64,000 nucleotides of DNA from Theristus sp. LFF4_11. Taxonomy: Eukaryota > Nematoda > Chromadorea > Monhysterida > Xyalidae. The DNA is taken from assembly GCA_030248135.1 (NCBI GenBank), contig JASANC010000929.1, positions 1-64,000 on the forward strand, written 5' to 3'. The notes under the pieces were generated by a model, which was given only the letters and a program-made list of their open reading frames with translations, was not told the origin of the DNA and searched no databases. Both the position numbers and the translations under genes were made by a program. Position 1 is the first letter of the stretch. Each line of letters starts with the position of its first letter. This document shows positions 48,601-60,665 of this stretch, piece after piece.

Positions 48601-51600
48601 AATTGTGTGACACGTACATATAGCTAAATTGAAATGCTTTGCCACAGTCTGTTTGTTGTTTCAGACATGAAATCTAAACCACAATACACTCTTCTCAGCT
48701 CTTATTGTGATTTCTAAAAGTGTTTCTTTTGCTTCTTAGCAAATGCTTTTTAGCCTTTCATTCGAATGTTTTTGGCTTTTTTTGTTTCAACAGCTTGCCT
48801 GCCATTAGCGTGCGTGAGTGTCGTTCCGTTAAATTTGTTGAAAACAAAATTCTTTTTTTTCTAATTTTTAAACTAATGTAATTTATGCGCTCTTTCATCA
48901 TTTATCAAAATACAACGGGAGAACGCAGTTTGAGGAGCGAGCTGGACTTTTGGTAGTTCAAATTGTGCTCGTTAAGCAGGCCTTCATAACTTATTTCCAT
49001 TATGTTCTCTCGGACATCCGGTAAAGTACTGGAACTCGACTTGAAATAGATGTATGTTTCCTATTCTTTGTTTTTAAGCCTCTTATGCTTTCAGTCTCCA
49101 AACAACCAAGATTGAAACTGATAAAAGTAATTTTTTAAATGATCAAGAAAACGAGAAAAAAAACAAATCAAATCACATTTCAGTTTGCACTGCGTGACAA
49201 ACAAAGCCTGCAAGTCTGCAGCCAACATGCTGGTCATTTTAATTTCATATTAGCGCTTTTTCTGCTATTACATTTGTTTTTCAGGCTGGCTATTTTCAGT
49301 GAAGTGTGTTAGCTGGAGCATGTCAGGCTGGTGCCGATTTGTATGATCAACAGTCAATATCCGCTTCCATTCTAAAAGTCTGGCATTAAGTACGCCAAAT
49401 TCGTTTGATGGACCGGCAACCAGATTTGCCGGATGACAGCGGTGTCAGCCGACCCGAAAGACACACTTTTTGTTGCCTGCTCAGTGTGCGCGTGCGTGCA
49501 AACATGCCTATAAATGTCAAATTCACCCAATATTACTTTTTACACCAAAAACTGCTAGCAACGTAAGCCGGTCCAAGTACGCCAGCAAGCATAATCCGTG
49601 CCTATGTCTGATTTTCAAAACTTGTGTGCTGCATCTCTCTGTTTTGGTGTTGTTGTTTTTTTACTCGCCAATGAACAAACGAGCCAAGAAAGTATCAGCA
49701 AAAAAAACACTTGCTATGTACTTACACTCACTGATTGTGTTCTCTTGTCATTCTACAAACATGCTTGGTCCTTTCAATATCCAATAAATTCAGGCTTTGC
49801 AAGTGCAGCAACGCATCCGAGCGCATTTGCAAGCACAACAACAACAGCAGCAAGTTGCACAGCTCGACCAGCAGCAGCAGCAGAGCATGCAGCCAGCCAG
49901 TCAGCAGCAGCAGCAGGTTGTTTCAGCAAATCAGCAGACGGCCGTCATTCAGCAGTTAACCAACGGCAACAGCAACGCCGCCAACGCAAACGTGCACGCC
50001 ACGAGCACGTCAACATCAGTGGCGGACATACAGACGAGCACTGCGAACAGTGTGGTCGTTGCTGACTCAGCAAACAATTCAGCAGAACAGCAGCAACAAC
50101 GCGCGTTCCCGAAGAAACGTCGACTGGACGAGAGCAGTCCGGTGGTGTACCAGCAGTTGAATCAGTATCCAGCGAGCAGCGTCACGGCACCCGTCTACCA
50201 AACGGCGCCAGCGGCAAGCCACGCGAGCGCCATGGATCCGATCCAAACGCAGTTGCTTTTGGCGGTCGGTACACACACACACACGTTCACACAGTTTCTG
50301 TTTGGTTGTTCTGTTCCGGCCGGTTTTTGGTCTGGTGTTTGGAACACTACAGCAGTGTTGTTTGGCTCTGCGCTGCTTCTTATTCTATTTTCGTTTGTTC
50401 GTTGCACACACTTTTTGCAACAAAACATATACAATATTCACTGCTCTCTGTTGTTGTTGAGTCGCGGGTTTTTTTATTGCTAGAGTGTTTTCTTTTTTGT
50501 GGTTTTGTTTCGAGTGTGGTGTGGTGTGGCGTTTTTTAATTGCAGTTTTTCGTTTATCCGCTTATTTGTTTTCCTTTTCGTTTCTGCTGTATTTTCTGCC
50601 AATAGTGGTATGGGCTGGTTGCTGCTAATTGTGCTAGTTATCTCATGCATTATGGTTTTCATGGCTCTCGCATCTGATTTGCGCCGATTTGATGTGTGTG
50701 TGCGTGCGTGGTTTTTGGCCGGCCTGATGTATTTGTGTAGTTGTCAAGTGGAATGCTATCGTTTGAACTTTAACAGACTCGAAATGCCAACTAATTTGTT
50801 TTAATCTCGTAGCTGCTACACGCAGTAGTTGATTCAGCATTTCAATTTTTAAATCTAAAAAACTAGATTATTGTTTTATTTGTCGCTACAAGCTTGCTGT
50901 GGCAGTGGCCAGCAACGCATAAACAGTGTTAAGACAGAAAGTTTGGCTAACCAATAGAGGTGTCTCAACTTCAAAGCGTTTCTGCGATCTCTAAATAATT
51001 ACTTGTAAGTCATTAGAAGTACACACTAAATAAGTTCAAAAACGCTTGCCAAAGCCCGTTCCAATAATTATGCCATCGCCATTTTACTGCCAATCTTTGT
51101 GCCCAGCCATTAAAAATGACCATTGTCTTTGTCTTAGGCATGAAATTGGGCATGTCAGCAACAAGTGGGCAACATCGGTACGCGCGTTGACACGTGTTTT
51201 GGCACGCGTTTTGGATCTTTCTTTGCGTTCACATTTTTAAGCAGCTAAAAATGTTCGAAATTTCTCCAATCCGTTCGAACGGGGATTTATGTTCAAACAT
51301 CTGTCTTGACACTTTCATATGGTGTCAGTGAAGGTTTGAGCTTCAAATGGAAGGTTATGGTGACTTTGTTGGGACACTGAGAAAGCAAAACCGATCATTT
51401 TGCCAAGAGTGGTGTGCCGAACGCAAAACAAATGCAGAAATGGGTTGAAAACAACACGGAACGCCACACAATGAGAGTTTCACTGAGCGTCTCCACTGAG
51501 AAAAAACGGCACTATAAAGTTCACCAAGAAGGTCGCGAAGGTGGTATCCTACCGCTGGTAGTACACCATTTTGGTGTGCTACCGACGATTGCGTGCCATT

Positions 51601-54600
51601 TTGCTATCTTTATTTAGGGACGTGAAAAATTTCCATCAAAAAATTACGTTTACCATGTTGGTACGCTACCGTAGGTAGCAAGCCATCTTGTTGAGCTTCT
51701 TGGTTTGACATTTTTTGATCTACAAAGATCTCTCATCTTTGGCACTGATTGAGACTAAACGCAATTTTAACGCGTCTCGTTCCGTCTTGCGTTCGAATGT
51801 TCGGTTTTATTGTTTTCTCAAGATTTTCGCTAAATTCAAATTGCCGCGTGAGAGCACTGCGCATTTTAAGCATTTGTGTGTTTCCTTAGAGTGTGGGATT
51901 GATATTGTAGCTGGCACACACATGGAAAGCGCAGTGCTTGTTTACGCCTGAATTTAAATTTTTTAATCCGTCCAATTTCACGCTAAAAAGAATCTAAAAG
52001 TCCTAAACGTGCTACCATTTCGTAAGCGATAGATACTTTTGGAGCGTAAAATTGAAGTCTGAGCGTTTCTGATCGATTTCGTATCACTTGTGGTATTTTT
52101 TTAGCGTGTGGGTGGACGGTGGTCTATGGTGTTGCTCATTAGTTTAAATCTTTTTGCTTTATCATTTCAACTACTTCAGATGTCGCAATTCGTTTACCGT
52201 TTTGTTGTCGATGTATTTTTGTTTTGGACAATTTATTGTTGTTACAAACTCACGTTGTGACTTGAGACTCGGTCTGGTTCTTTGCAGCTTCATAAAAGGT
52301 GGTTTTGACCTTTGTAACGGGAGTCGCCAAAGATGCAGTGCCATTGTTTGCAGTTCACTGCTTACACTGCGTCCCAATTGGTTGCACTTTTTATGTTAGC
52401 CTCAAGTCATAACGTACAGTGTTTTTTTTACTGTTTCAAGCAAATGCTGGCTTCTTGCAAGACGCTGCTTGGTGCACTTGCTGAAACTTTGCACATGCTC
52501 GCGCAAAATTTACCCTCCTTTATTTAAGCTACACGCAGAAACAGTGCTGCCAGAATTTAGCAAGCTGTTACACCGATGTGATAGTCTTTGCTGAGCATGT
52601 GTGCGCTGTGCGCCAAGCCTCGCGAAACTCGGCACACTTCGAAAGTTTGAACTTTCAGCGTTCTCTGTTATGATTTATAACTCTTCAAATGCTGTGAATG
52701 ACAAAAGCTCAATGTGCACGCATTGTGAGCCGATATCCATTAGGTTTGAGCATAGGAAGTTCAAAGCTTGTGGGATCTTTCTCCCAGTCTCGTTATCAAG
52801 TCAATGAAAGCTTTCAACATTCAGGAAACCGGCTCACGGGCAGGTTGTGCAAAAACGCAGTAAATTTACAAATGAAAACAGGTGGTTTTCACGCGATCTG
52901 TGGTGTTTTGACCGTGTTTTCGGTTTCAATGGCTATAGCTAACTTGTTACAAATACAGTGCATACATACTTTGAATGTCATAGTGTCAGTATGGCTGAAT
53001 AAACCTCAGATCGGGTGTCAACATCTAAATTTACGTGATTGCTACATGTATCTGTGATCATTTTACTTACTATTTTTTATGAAAGTTTTTGAAAGTTTCT
53101 GTCGATCATTATGATATTAGGATACTGTAAAATAAAAAATAACAGGCCCTCCCATTAAAAAATCTTGGCCAGCCTGTACTTTTTTGTTTTACGGTATTCT
53201 AAAGTGAAAAACGTAAAGCGCAAGTTACACTGTAGTATGATCTTTTGTTTTGGACCCGAGGCTCAATGTGCGCATAGATAGGTAAACAGTTTCATGCATG
53301 ACGCGGGAATTCAAAATTGGCAAAGTAATCCGAATCCCCTAACTACGGTCAATTCACTTATGCGACTTTGAATTGCCACATGAAGATTGAAACTAGTTTC
53401 CTTTCACGTCACCACTGAGTCGCTTTCACGTCCCCAAAATTAATAATAGTTATGGTTCGTGAGTTGTGTTGTGTGAAAAAGAAATGAGATACATACAGTC
53501 TAACTGTATAACATGTCCAACTAGCTGATTGGTTGGTGGTCACATGATGCATGGATTTTATGCAAACCAAACTCCGCCTCCATAGCAATTCATGCACAGA
53601 ATGCATGCATCAACCAATCAGGTAGCTGGATATGTTATAAAGTTAGAATATACTTCATCAATTTATCTGCACCGTATCTGGTTTTTGGCACCTTTGGAAA
53701 CCATTCAAAACAAAACCGTATCCCGATCAGAATCCTGATGTAACGTTTGCCAATTTCAGGCTTTACAATCTCAGCAGCAAGCGAGCGCCGTACAGCAGCA
53801 ACAGGCAGCGCTTGCCGCACAACAACAACAGTCACAGACACAACAGCAGCAACAACAACAGCAACAAACACAACAACAAGCTATAGTGCCGTCCAAGCGG
53901 GCGGCACTGGACAAATCTGGCATGCCCGTCTATCAGCCGGTGTCGACGCCAGTGAGCATTTCGACGACGGGCGGTGCCCCGCTGAACCCGGCGTCCGCCT
54001 ATTACAACCTGGCACTGCACGCTGCTGCGTACCCGCAAGCGGCCTCCATCGGCCAACTCTCGGCGATACCCGCGGCCGCATTCGCTGGCCAGCAGAACGC
54101 GTTCCCCGGCTACATACCGGTGTCGTGTAAGTCTTGCTGATTTTCGTTCTGAACGTGCTTTGAAAATTTGAAGAAACAATTCCTGGAATGCAAATGAAGA
54201 GCTCATTAGCAGGTTCTGTTCGGTGTTTGCTACGGTTATGGCTTTCCCAAAAAAACCAACCTGTTGAGAACATCGAATGCGCTGTAATTTCGGATTGAAA
54301 ATTTTGGAATGATGTTTTTTAATTGTTTTTTCCTGAATGCTAAAACGCACGGACTAGTCTTGACCGCTCTCTTCTAACCTCTATCGTGTGGTCGTGTTGT
54401 GTGCCATTGTTGGAATTGTATTGAGCTTTGCTATGGCTGTTCTAAGAAATGAAAAAGAAACCAGTTCAATAAAGCTGGTTCCGAAGATGTTTAGACTAAA
54501 GCAGGCAGGTCAGTGAATTTAGGTCATTTCAGGTAGTTCTGTCGCAATAATACTAGCCTTTTTGAAGTTTTACTATAATTTAAAGGAACATGCAAAAGTG

Positions 54601-56908
54601 GACAAAAATCAACGAATTTAGATTGCGTTGCATCCTCTTCTTGCTCTATTCATTGTTGTTTATCACCCAAATGCTTGTTCGTTGAATGCACCGAAAAAGG
54701 ACGACGAGTTTTAAAAAATTGAATTAACAAAAATAACAGTTATATAAAATAACTAGATAGTTCCAAATTTGTTATTCAAAAAATAATAATCTGTCATTGT
54801 CTTTAACCGATTTTTTAAAAACCGTCGTCTTGGTTGGTTTGTTCTTTGCAACAGGAGGTTCACTAGGACCTCATAGAAAGTGCTTACATCATCACACGCA
54901 TTCAGCACGTGCATCAGCGCGCGTTTGAAGCCTGAAATGATTGTATGCTCTTTGTCAAAAGAGGCCAACATGAACCACCTTTAACAATCGTGCTACACTC
55001 TCGATGGTGATGGGTTTCATTTGAACACTGTAATTGTTTTAAAATTTAATCGGCTTTGCCACACATTTTGTAACCGTTGCATGATCACGGAGTTTCGCTT
55101 TTATTGGACAAGTCACACCATGGTGCTGGATACATGTGTAACTGCCACATCACCCATGTCATATTAGACATACACCATTTGGTATGCTTTCGTTGTTTTG
55201 TTTCTGCACAAACACCACACACGCAACAAAATGTTTCGTTGAAATGAACGCTGATTTCTGAATGCAACCAATTCAGTTGGCACGACTCAGCCAAGTGCAC
55301 CGGCGCAACAACAACAACCACAGGTGCATGCAACAGCGGCGGTGCTGCCTGCTGCGGCACAGACATTAGCGCCACCGTCGTCGATTGACCTGAGCGCAGC
55401 GTACGCCGCCCAACAACACCAACATCAGCAGCAGCAACGCAGCTCTGCAGTGCAACAGGCAGCGATGCTCGCCGCACTACAGCAGCAAGTGGTCAGGGTC
55501 GCGTCGAACGTCGCCTCGGTCGCGTATTTCGACGAAACCGGAAAGGTAGACGAGAGACAACTCGGTCTTCCGTTTGAGAAATACCGAATCGCTCTCAGTG
55601 GAAACGCACGTCGGCCGTGCGTCACGAGCGGATAAATTGCACGGAGATTGCATACAGTGTTTATATTTGTTGAGTGAAACAATTTGTAAATAAATAAATG
55701 GGAGTTTCTAATCGATCATCGTTGGAACCCTTCAGACCGGAATGTGTTGTTCGAAATTTCTAGTTGCAATGAAACCATTGCAATTGGACACACTGCAGTG
55801 CACACTATGCCGCATTTATGTGCCCTTTGTGATTTATCCGTCTCGCCACGGCGAACGTTGCGGCACAGGTTTGTTGAATGCTTTTAATCGCGACGTTTCT
55901 GTTCACGTTTGCTTTTCAGTTTTTTTGGTGATACACGCCATGCACTAACTTTGAATTGTTCGTGTTGTTTTTGTGTTTCGTTTCTGTGTGTGTCCTGCAT
56001 GGCTTGAGCATCAACAAATGCCTCACATCAGCTAACAAGCCAAATATACTAACAAAATGAAGTTGATGGTGTGTGTTTGAGTGAATAAAACGCCCAAAAA
56101 GATGTGCTTTTGTGAAAGAAGCATGTTCAGTTTACTGAACTTCTAAAAATCGTTTTGTCTCTTTTGTGAGCAAGCGTTGCACTGCATGCGCGCGTCACTT
56201 GCAAATGCGAAAGAAAGTATAGTCTATTAAAAAAGCGCGCTGAAGGAAAAGCTAGAAAGTATAATTTTGAAAAGCCATTATGTTTTTGTTTTGGACTTTT
56301 AGGTTCTAAAATACTTTCAGTATTCAATCTTTTTAAAATTCTATTCAGCAAATTATTTTTCAGTTGCTGGACACCCTCCCAGTTTGCCGCGATTTTAAAC
56401 AAGGACACTGTGATCGTGCTGCTTGTCGCTATGTACATTTAGTGGAAGGTTGGTTTTTGAATTACTGCATTTTTCTGAAAGCGGTCCCTTGACTTGTTAC
56501 GTGAACATTAGGGTGGAAATTTTGACAAGTTTTTGTGAACCATCTAAATATTTGTTTTGTGTTGCAGATTACGTGGACGTACACGAGGGCAAAGTGACCG
56601 TGTGTCGTGACGCAGCCAAGGGCAAATGCACGCGGCCAATGTGCAAATACTATCACATACCACTGTTAGCGGCTGGCAATTCGGCGGTCAGCAATGGCCT
56701 GTTGCAACAGATGAATACTCAATCAACTGCTGGGGCCTCGAATATCAATGGCATCAATTTTGGCCGCTTAATTCAACAGCACCAACAGTCGCCGTTTGTT
56801 GATGCTCAACAACAACAACAACACTTGCTGCTTGTCTCGGCTGCTGCAACGGCTACGGCACCACCCACCCTGTGCACCACCGCGTTCTCTCCTGTTAGTG
56901 CAGTTTAA
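42603..56908 (+). CDS. mbl: Muscleblind (MBNL family) CCCH zinc-finger splicing regulator, up to three finger pairs
   Basis: Coding exons 42603-42911, 44702-45040, 46029-46175, 46273-46368, 47557-47970, 49794-50264, 53760-54126 and 55277-55635 (stop) join in phase through GT-AG introns to give 833 aa. If exon 8 splices at its internal donor (AAAG/GTAGAC, after 55545) to 56364-56448 and 56568-56908, the product is 945 aa. An in-frame TGA directly before the ATG fixes the start. Fingers: ZF1 C64/C72/C79/H83; ZF2 C98/C106/C113/H117 (CX6C, as in fly Mbl, then [12 protein letters not shown]); ZF3 C299/C307/C314/H318; ZF4 C334/C349/C354/H358 (CX14C, seven residues longer than normal); ZF5 C812/C820/C825/H829; ZF6 C845/C853/C858/H862. 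SRSDRVE precedes ZF3, as in MBNL. NLS-like motifs are FPKKRRLDE and [11 protein letters not shown]. Linkers are Gln/Ala/Asn-rich. The known family role is binding YGCY RNA in nucleus and cytoplasm to control alternative splicing and RNA localisation. Confidence 0.93.
42912..44701. other. mbl intron 1
   Basis: Splits ZF2 between SIK and GRC, the intron position seen in other muscleblind genes. Donor AAG/GTAGGT, acceptor TTCCTTTCCAG. No nested gene is seen. Confidence 0.9.
45041..46028. other. mbl intron 2
   Basis: Donor ATG/GTTGGT, acceptor CACTTTCAG. If unspliced, the exon-2 frame runs on to a stop at about 45112, giving a short ZF1-2 protein. No other feature is seen. Confidence 0.75.
46369..47556. 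other. mbl intron 4
   Basis: Strong donor GAA/GTAAGT. Acceptor CCAAAATCAG immediately precedes ZF3. No nested gene is seen. Confidence 0.85.
47971..49793. other. mbl intron 5
   Basis: AT-rich, no supported exon or repeat. The acceptor is AATAAATTCAG. Confidence 0.85.
53240..53440. mobile_element. Small TIR element (GTTCTGCAACTCA family), degraded copy 2
   Basis: Shares CGCGGGAATTCAAAATTGGCAA, CGACTTTGAATTGCCACAT and TTTCACGTC segments with 61215-61383 in the same order. The termini are eroded (GGCTCAATGTGCGC on the left, CACTGAGTCGC on the right). Confidence 0.65.
53494..53652. mobile_element. Tc1/mariner-type MITE, copy 3
   Basis: About 159 bp, TA-bounded: TACAGTCTAACTGTATAACAT...ATGTTATAAAGTTAGAATATA. 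The body has the inverse-orientation GGTCACATGATGCATG and GCATGCATCAACCAATCAGG arms of the family. Its AACTCCGCCTCC is the complement of GGAGGCGGAGT in copy 1, so it is inserted in the opposite orientation. Located in mbl intron 6. Confidence 0.8.
54127..55276. other. mbl intron 7
   Basis: Donor TCGT/GTAAGT, acceptor CAACCAATTCAG, phase 1. Nothing else is seen. Confidence 0.8.
55689..55698 (+). promoter_or_regulatory. Overlapping AATAAA poly(A) signals for the short mbl isoform
   Basis: Two overlapping AATAAA hexamers 54 bp after the exon-8 stop codon. They make exon 8 a usable terminal exon when the internal donor at 55546 is not used. Confidence 0.75.
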
Positions 56909-59726
56909 AACAAATTATAGTATTGTCTGTTTGTCAGAAATTGTCAATCAAAATTGCAAACTTATGGCGACATTTTGGTGTATTTTGATGACCATCTTTA
57001 TGTTTTAGACAGATTCTAACGAACAGACGTTCAATCGTAAAATCTTGTTTTTTTTCATTCTACTTGTTGATTATTGTATTATTATCATTAAAATTTGAAT
57101 CGACAAAAGTTATATCTTCCTTCTTATCACTCGTTTTTACGAAATTGTGATTTTTTATTTGTTTTTATTGTTGATTTATTGTTTGTTGTCGTAATTCTGT
57201 GTGTTTTTATCGTTATCATAATCTTCCAATTCATCATTGATATATGTTGACGATCAGTCTTCGTCTGATTACATGTCCATTTATTAGCACCTGTCGGACA
57301 AAAAAAACGCAGGTCACATGAGCATGTTAAGTATGTACAGCTGTGATGAAGACTTCTAAATTTTCTGCCGACAGGTTCAAATGATGCGACTTTATTAACA
57401 TTGATTGTTTATGCGTTTCATTTTCTTGGTCCGGGTTCACCATGTGCGGTCATTTGACTCATTTTTGTGTACAGTATAGTTTGTCGTAAAAAAGCGCAAC
57501 GAAGTTCTTTCGGAGTTGTTCTGATTTTTGTCCCTAGCTTAAAATCAGATGGTGGGTTTCACACAAAGTGGAAACAAAACTGAAAGTCAAACACACTATT
57601 TTCAAACTTTTGTTTTCTTGTAGCTCAGAGTTTTTCGGTGACTATCTTTCTTTTTTACCTACGGAAGTAAATTATCGTTTCCAATATTCTGTGCTGTTTT
57701 TATATCATTCAAAATAAATTCAGCCATGTTTCTTGCCTCTTTTTCGTTGTTATTTGGATAGCAGAAAGTGATATGTGGTCAAATTATGGTTTGTCGTCAG
57801 GATCTGTTTTGACCCCACTGATTAAAACAAACTGTAACCTCGTATCATTTCTGTTTTTCCAAAACAATGTGAGTTCCGAACCCCAATGAAGAGCCATGAT
57901 TTATTCATAGATTTCTCTCTTATGGATTATGTTTTGTTACGTGTGTTCTTTCATTTTTTTTCAAAATGTTCAGATGGACTGCTTTGCATTTTTACACTGC
58001 GTGTGTCAAAAGACTAAATTATACACTGTACAATGCACTGTATGTCGGTTAAATGATGTGACGAAATACATAAATTGTTGTTATTTGCGAAAATCAATGT
58101 ATGTCAAACTTCTCCTGAATCCTGGTGGTTTTTAGTCAACTCAAATTGATTGTCAGAATTTCTTTTATTTACCCTTTGAATGTTTGATTATGAAGAATTC
58201 AAATGAACTTTTGATGATCTAATCACATCGTTTTGTTTCACTGTTCACGTTGTTGTCGCTAGTTTTTTATTTGTCTGTCTATCTGAGCATTTTGTTTTGA
58301 CGAGAAAACTTATGTGTCTGAGTTCTGAATGCTTCCACGAATGAGTGTTTTTACACAATTTTAGCTGTTCTTTGAATCAAAGCAAAACAATCGGATTTTC
58401 AAAAAAGTTGTTTACCCGCGATTTCACATGTGATCGAAGATGGTTTTATGATGTCATTCTAAACTTATTAACAAATTTTAAAGTTTTTCCGCGTGTTTTT
58501 CTGCACTTCTGTTTATTGTTTTGCACACAATTGCACTTACCTGTTCACGGAAAATTAAGGATTAGTGTTTCAATGATTATGGTTTAATGATTGGACGAAA
58601 TGTACATAAGTTCCCACTCTTTGAACTTGTCATTGTTTTGGAAAACTGTTGTGTTCTTCTTGTTTGAGCGTCTGAAAACACCATATTTGAGAAATATAAA
58701 TTAGCGGCAATCGTTTACTAAATACTCGATTTAGTTTTTCGGAATATGAAATTTTCTATGCTATGAAATAAGCATTTTCAAACATTTATATGGTGTGAGT
58801 TTTCAAATCAGAATCCTGCAAATACATAGGTTTGTTAGATACATGAACTCTATCACACGTTGCTACAAATCTTCTATTATACTGTATGTACGTGGCTTAA
58901 TATACGCAAGGAGAGACACTACAAAAGAATTTCGTAGTCTGTGAAATGTTTTTTTACATAAAATCTTTTGAACTTGGGAACTTTACAATATTTCACGCGG
59001 TAAAATATATGTTTTTTCTCAACTCTAAATTCGACCTGGTGTGATATGTATGTATGAATTAAGTGCACGAAATTTTGCACCACAGGTTGTTTATCGGAAC
59101 CTGTTAGAACAACGATGGGATGCTAACAGACAAAAATGGTTTCATTCATTGTTTTGTGGCCCGTGTGGGTAACATTGTTTTTGTCTGACAAGTTCTAATA
59201 AATCGACTAGCCTTGAAAACGGTAAAACAGATATGGTGGTACCACGTGTTATTCAGACAATTATGATATGTTTTTACTTTTTGTTCTTCAATTGTTTGTC
59301 TGATCGCATACTGTTTGTTGCGGTCGTTCAAAACTTTTGAACTTGATAACTGTTTGTTTTTCTTTGTAATTTACTTCTTGTCTTATTTATACAAAACAAA
59401 AACAATAATATCAATAAAAACACAAAAAACCTGGATTATCGTTGACTTAGTGGTCTTGGAACGTCGCATTGTAACTATGATTTTCACGACTCGCATAATA
59501 TTAAAAACTGTAAGCCAAACCAAACCGTGCGTTTTTGTAAAGACGCAAATATCAGATAGTAAGTTACATGTACATGCGTGTACAATAGTCTACAGTAGTA
59601 GTACTGTAGTGCTGTACTTTTAAAGCCTTTCCATTCTGTGTCCATTGTGTAAACGTGTCAATCAGTTGGTTTAATTTCGGCTTGGCTGTCCATCATTTCA
59701 CTGAAATGAATAGTTAAAAATTAAAA
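56909..59726. other. Probable mbl 3' UTR and downstream intergenic DNA
   Basis: AT-rich with long T-runs. The first clear AATAAA downstream is at 57713-57718, which would give a ~0.8 kb 3' UTR for the long isoform. No other exon or RNA gene is seen. Confidence 0.5.
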
Positions 59727-60176
59727 TACCGTATTACCTCTAATAAACCCCCATGGGGGTTTATTTCTTCAGCGACTTCTGGGGGTGGGGGTTTATTTTT
59801 GGGGGGGGGCTTTATTTTGGGGGGGGGGTTTATTTGGAAACCATTTTAGGAGTGGGCAAAATGGCAAAAATACCTTCCATGGCAGGAAGGAAGTCGCAGA
59901 AACTTCTACTCTACATAGAAATTTCCTTTTACAACAGCCTTTTGTGATGAAATTACCATTAACTCATCCATTTGGGGCCTTTGGTAGACACAATTTCATC
60001 ATTTTCACTGCAACCAGCCACTGAATTCGCTGGGTATGTGTTTCAAACAGGTTTAAATAATCCCCCATGGGGGATTATTTTGGGGGGGGGGATTATTTGG
60101 AAACTTGTCGAGGGGGTGGGGTTTTTTTTTGGAGGGGGGGTTTAATTTTGGGGGGGTTAATAGAGGTAATACGGTA
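59727..60176. mobile_element. TIR element with G-runs and CCCCCATGGGGG palindromes
   Basis: Inverted ends TACCGTATTACCTCTAATAA and TTAATAGAGGTAATACGGTA (one mismatch), each beginning and ending with TA. The ends run straight into C-runs or G-runs. Two internal palindromes centre on CCCCCATGGGGG (about 59748-59763 and 60061-60074), with runs of 8-10 G between. No ORF of note. Class uncertain: the TA edges would suit a Tc1/mariner-like element. Confidence 0.8.
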
Positions 60177-60665
60177 CTAGTCAATAAAATTAAAACATAG
60201 TAAATTATATTAATATTCCGTAAAGCATTGCATACGAGGCGTTCTTATTAAATGAAAATCAAATTTTGAAAAAAGGTGTTTTGTGTGTCGTCCCTCCCTA
60301 CAAGTGGGGGAAGTCTTATAAAAAGAAGAATGACCATTATAAACACAAGGACGACATCCCCCTGGGTTGATTTTCTCTCTAACGACTTTGACCTGATTTC
60401 TGAAATTCAAAATGAGTTTTTGCACGTTTATCGACACGTTTTTCGATTGAAAAGTCAATGTTTCCAGTTTGTTTAACTTTCATCGCACTTTAAAAACTTC
60501 TCCAAGGGTTTCCACAGCAAAAAATGAAGCAAAAAAATTTTGGTTTTCCGCCGTCCGACCATTTGTTTTGGGAGTCTTACAAATGGGAGAGGTTGTGCAT
60601 GCAAGACTTTACGGTAAATAGACCACTTACAAATGAATATCGTTCAATCCTAACAACGTTTCTAC
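60177..60665. other. No gene seen
   Basis: Between the TIR element and the 3' end of the BHMT gene, probably including the 3' UTR of the latter. Nothing else is supported. Confidence 0.45.

Larger units (their letters stand above)
50265..53759. other. mbl intron 6, with transposon remnants near its 3' end
   Basis: The largest mbl intron (3.5 kb). It contains a CA microsatellite at the donor (about 50270-50283), short direct GGTANGCTACCG-like repeats (about 51560-51680), a decayed TIR-element copy (about 53240-53440) and a Tc1-type MITE (53494-53652), about 110 bp upstream of the next exon. No coding exon was recognised. Confidence 0.7.

Noticed and set aside
53832..54350. 172-aa minus-strand ORF with poly-Leu
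   Set aside because: Complement of the CAA/CAG polyglutamine exon of muscleblind.
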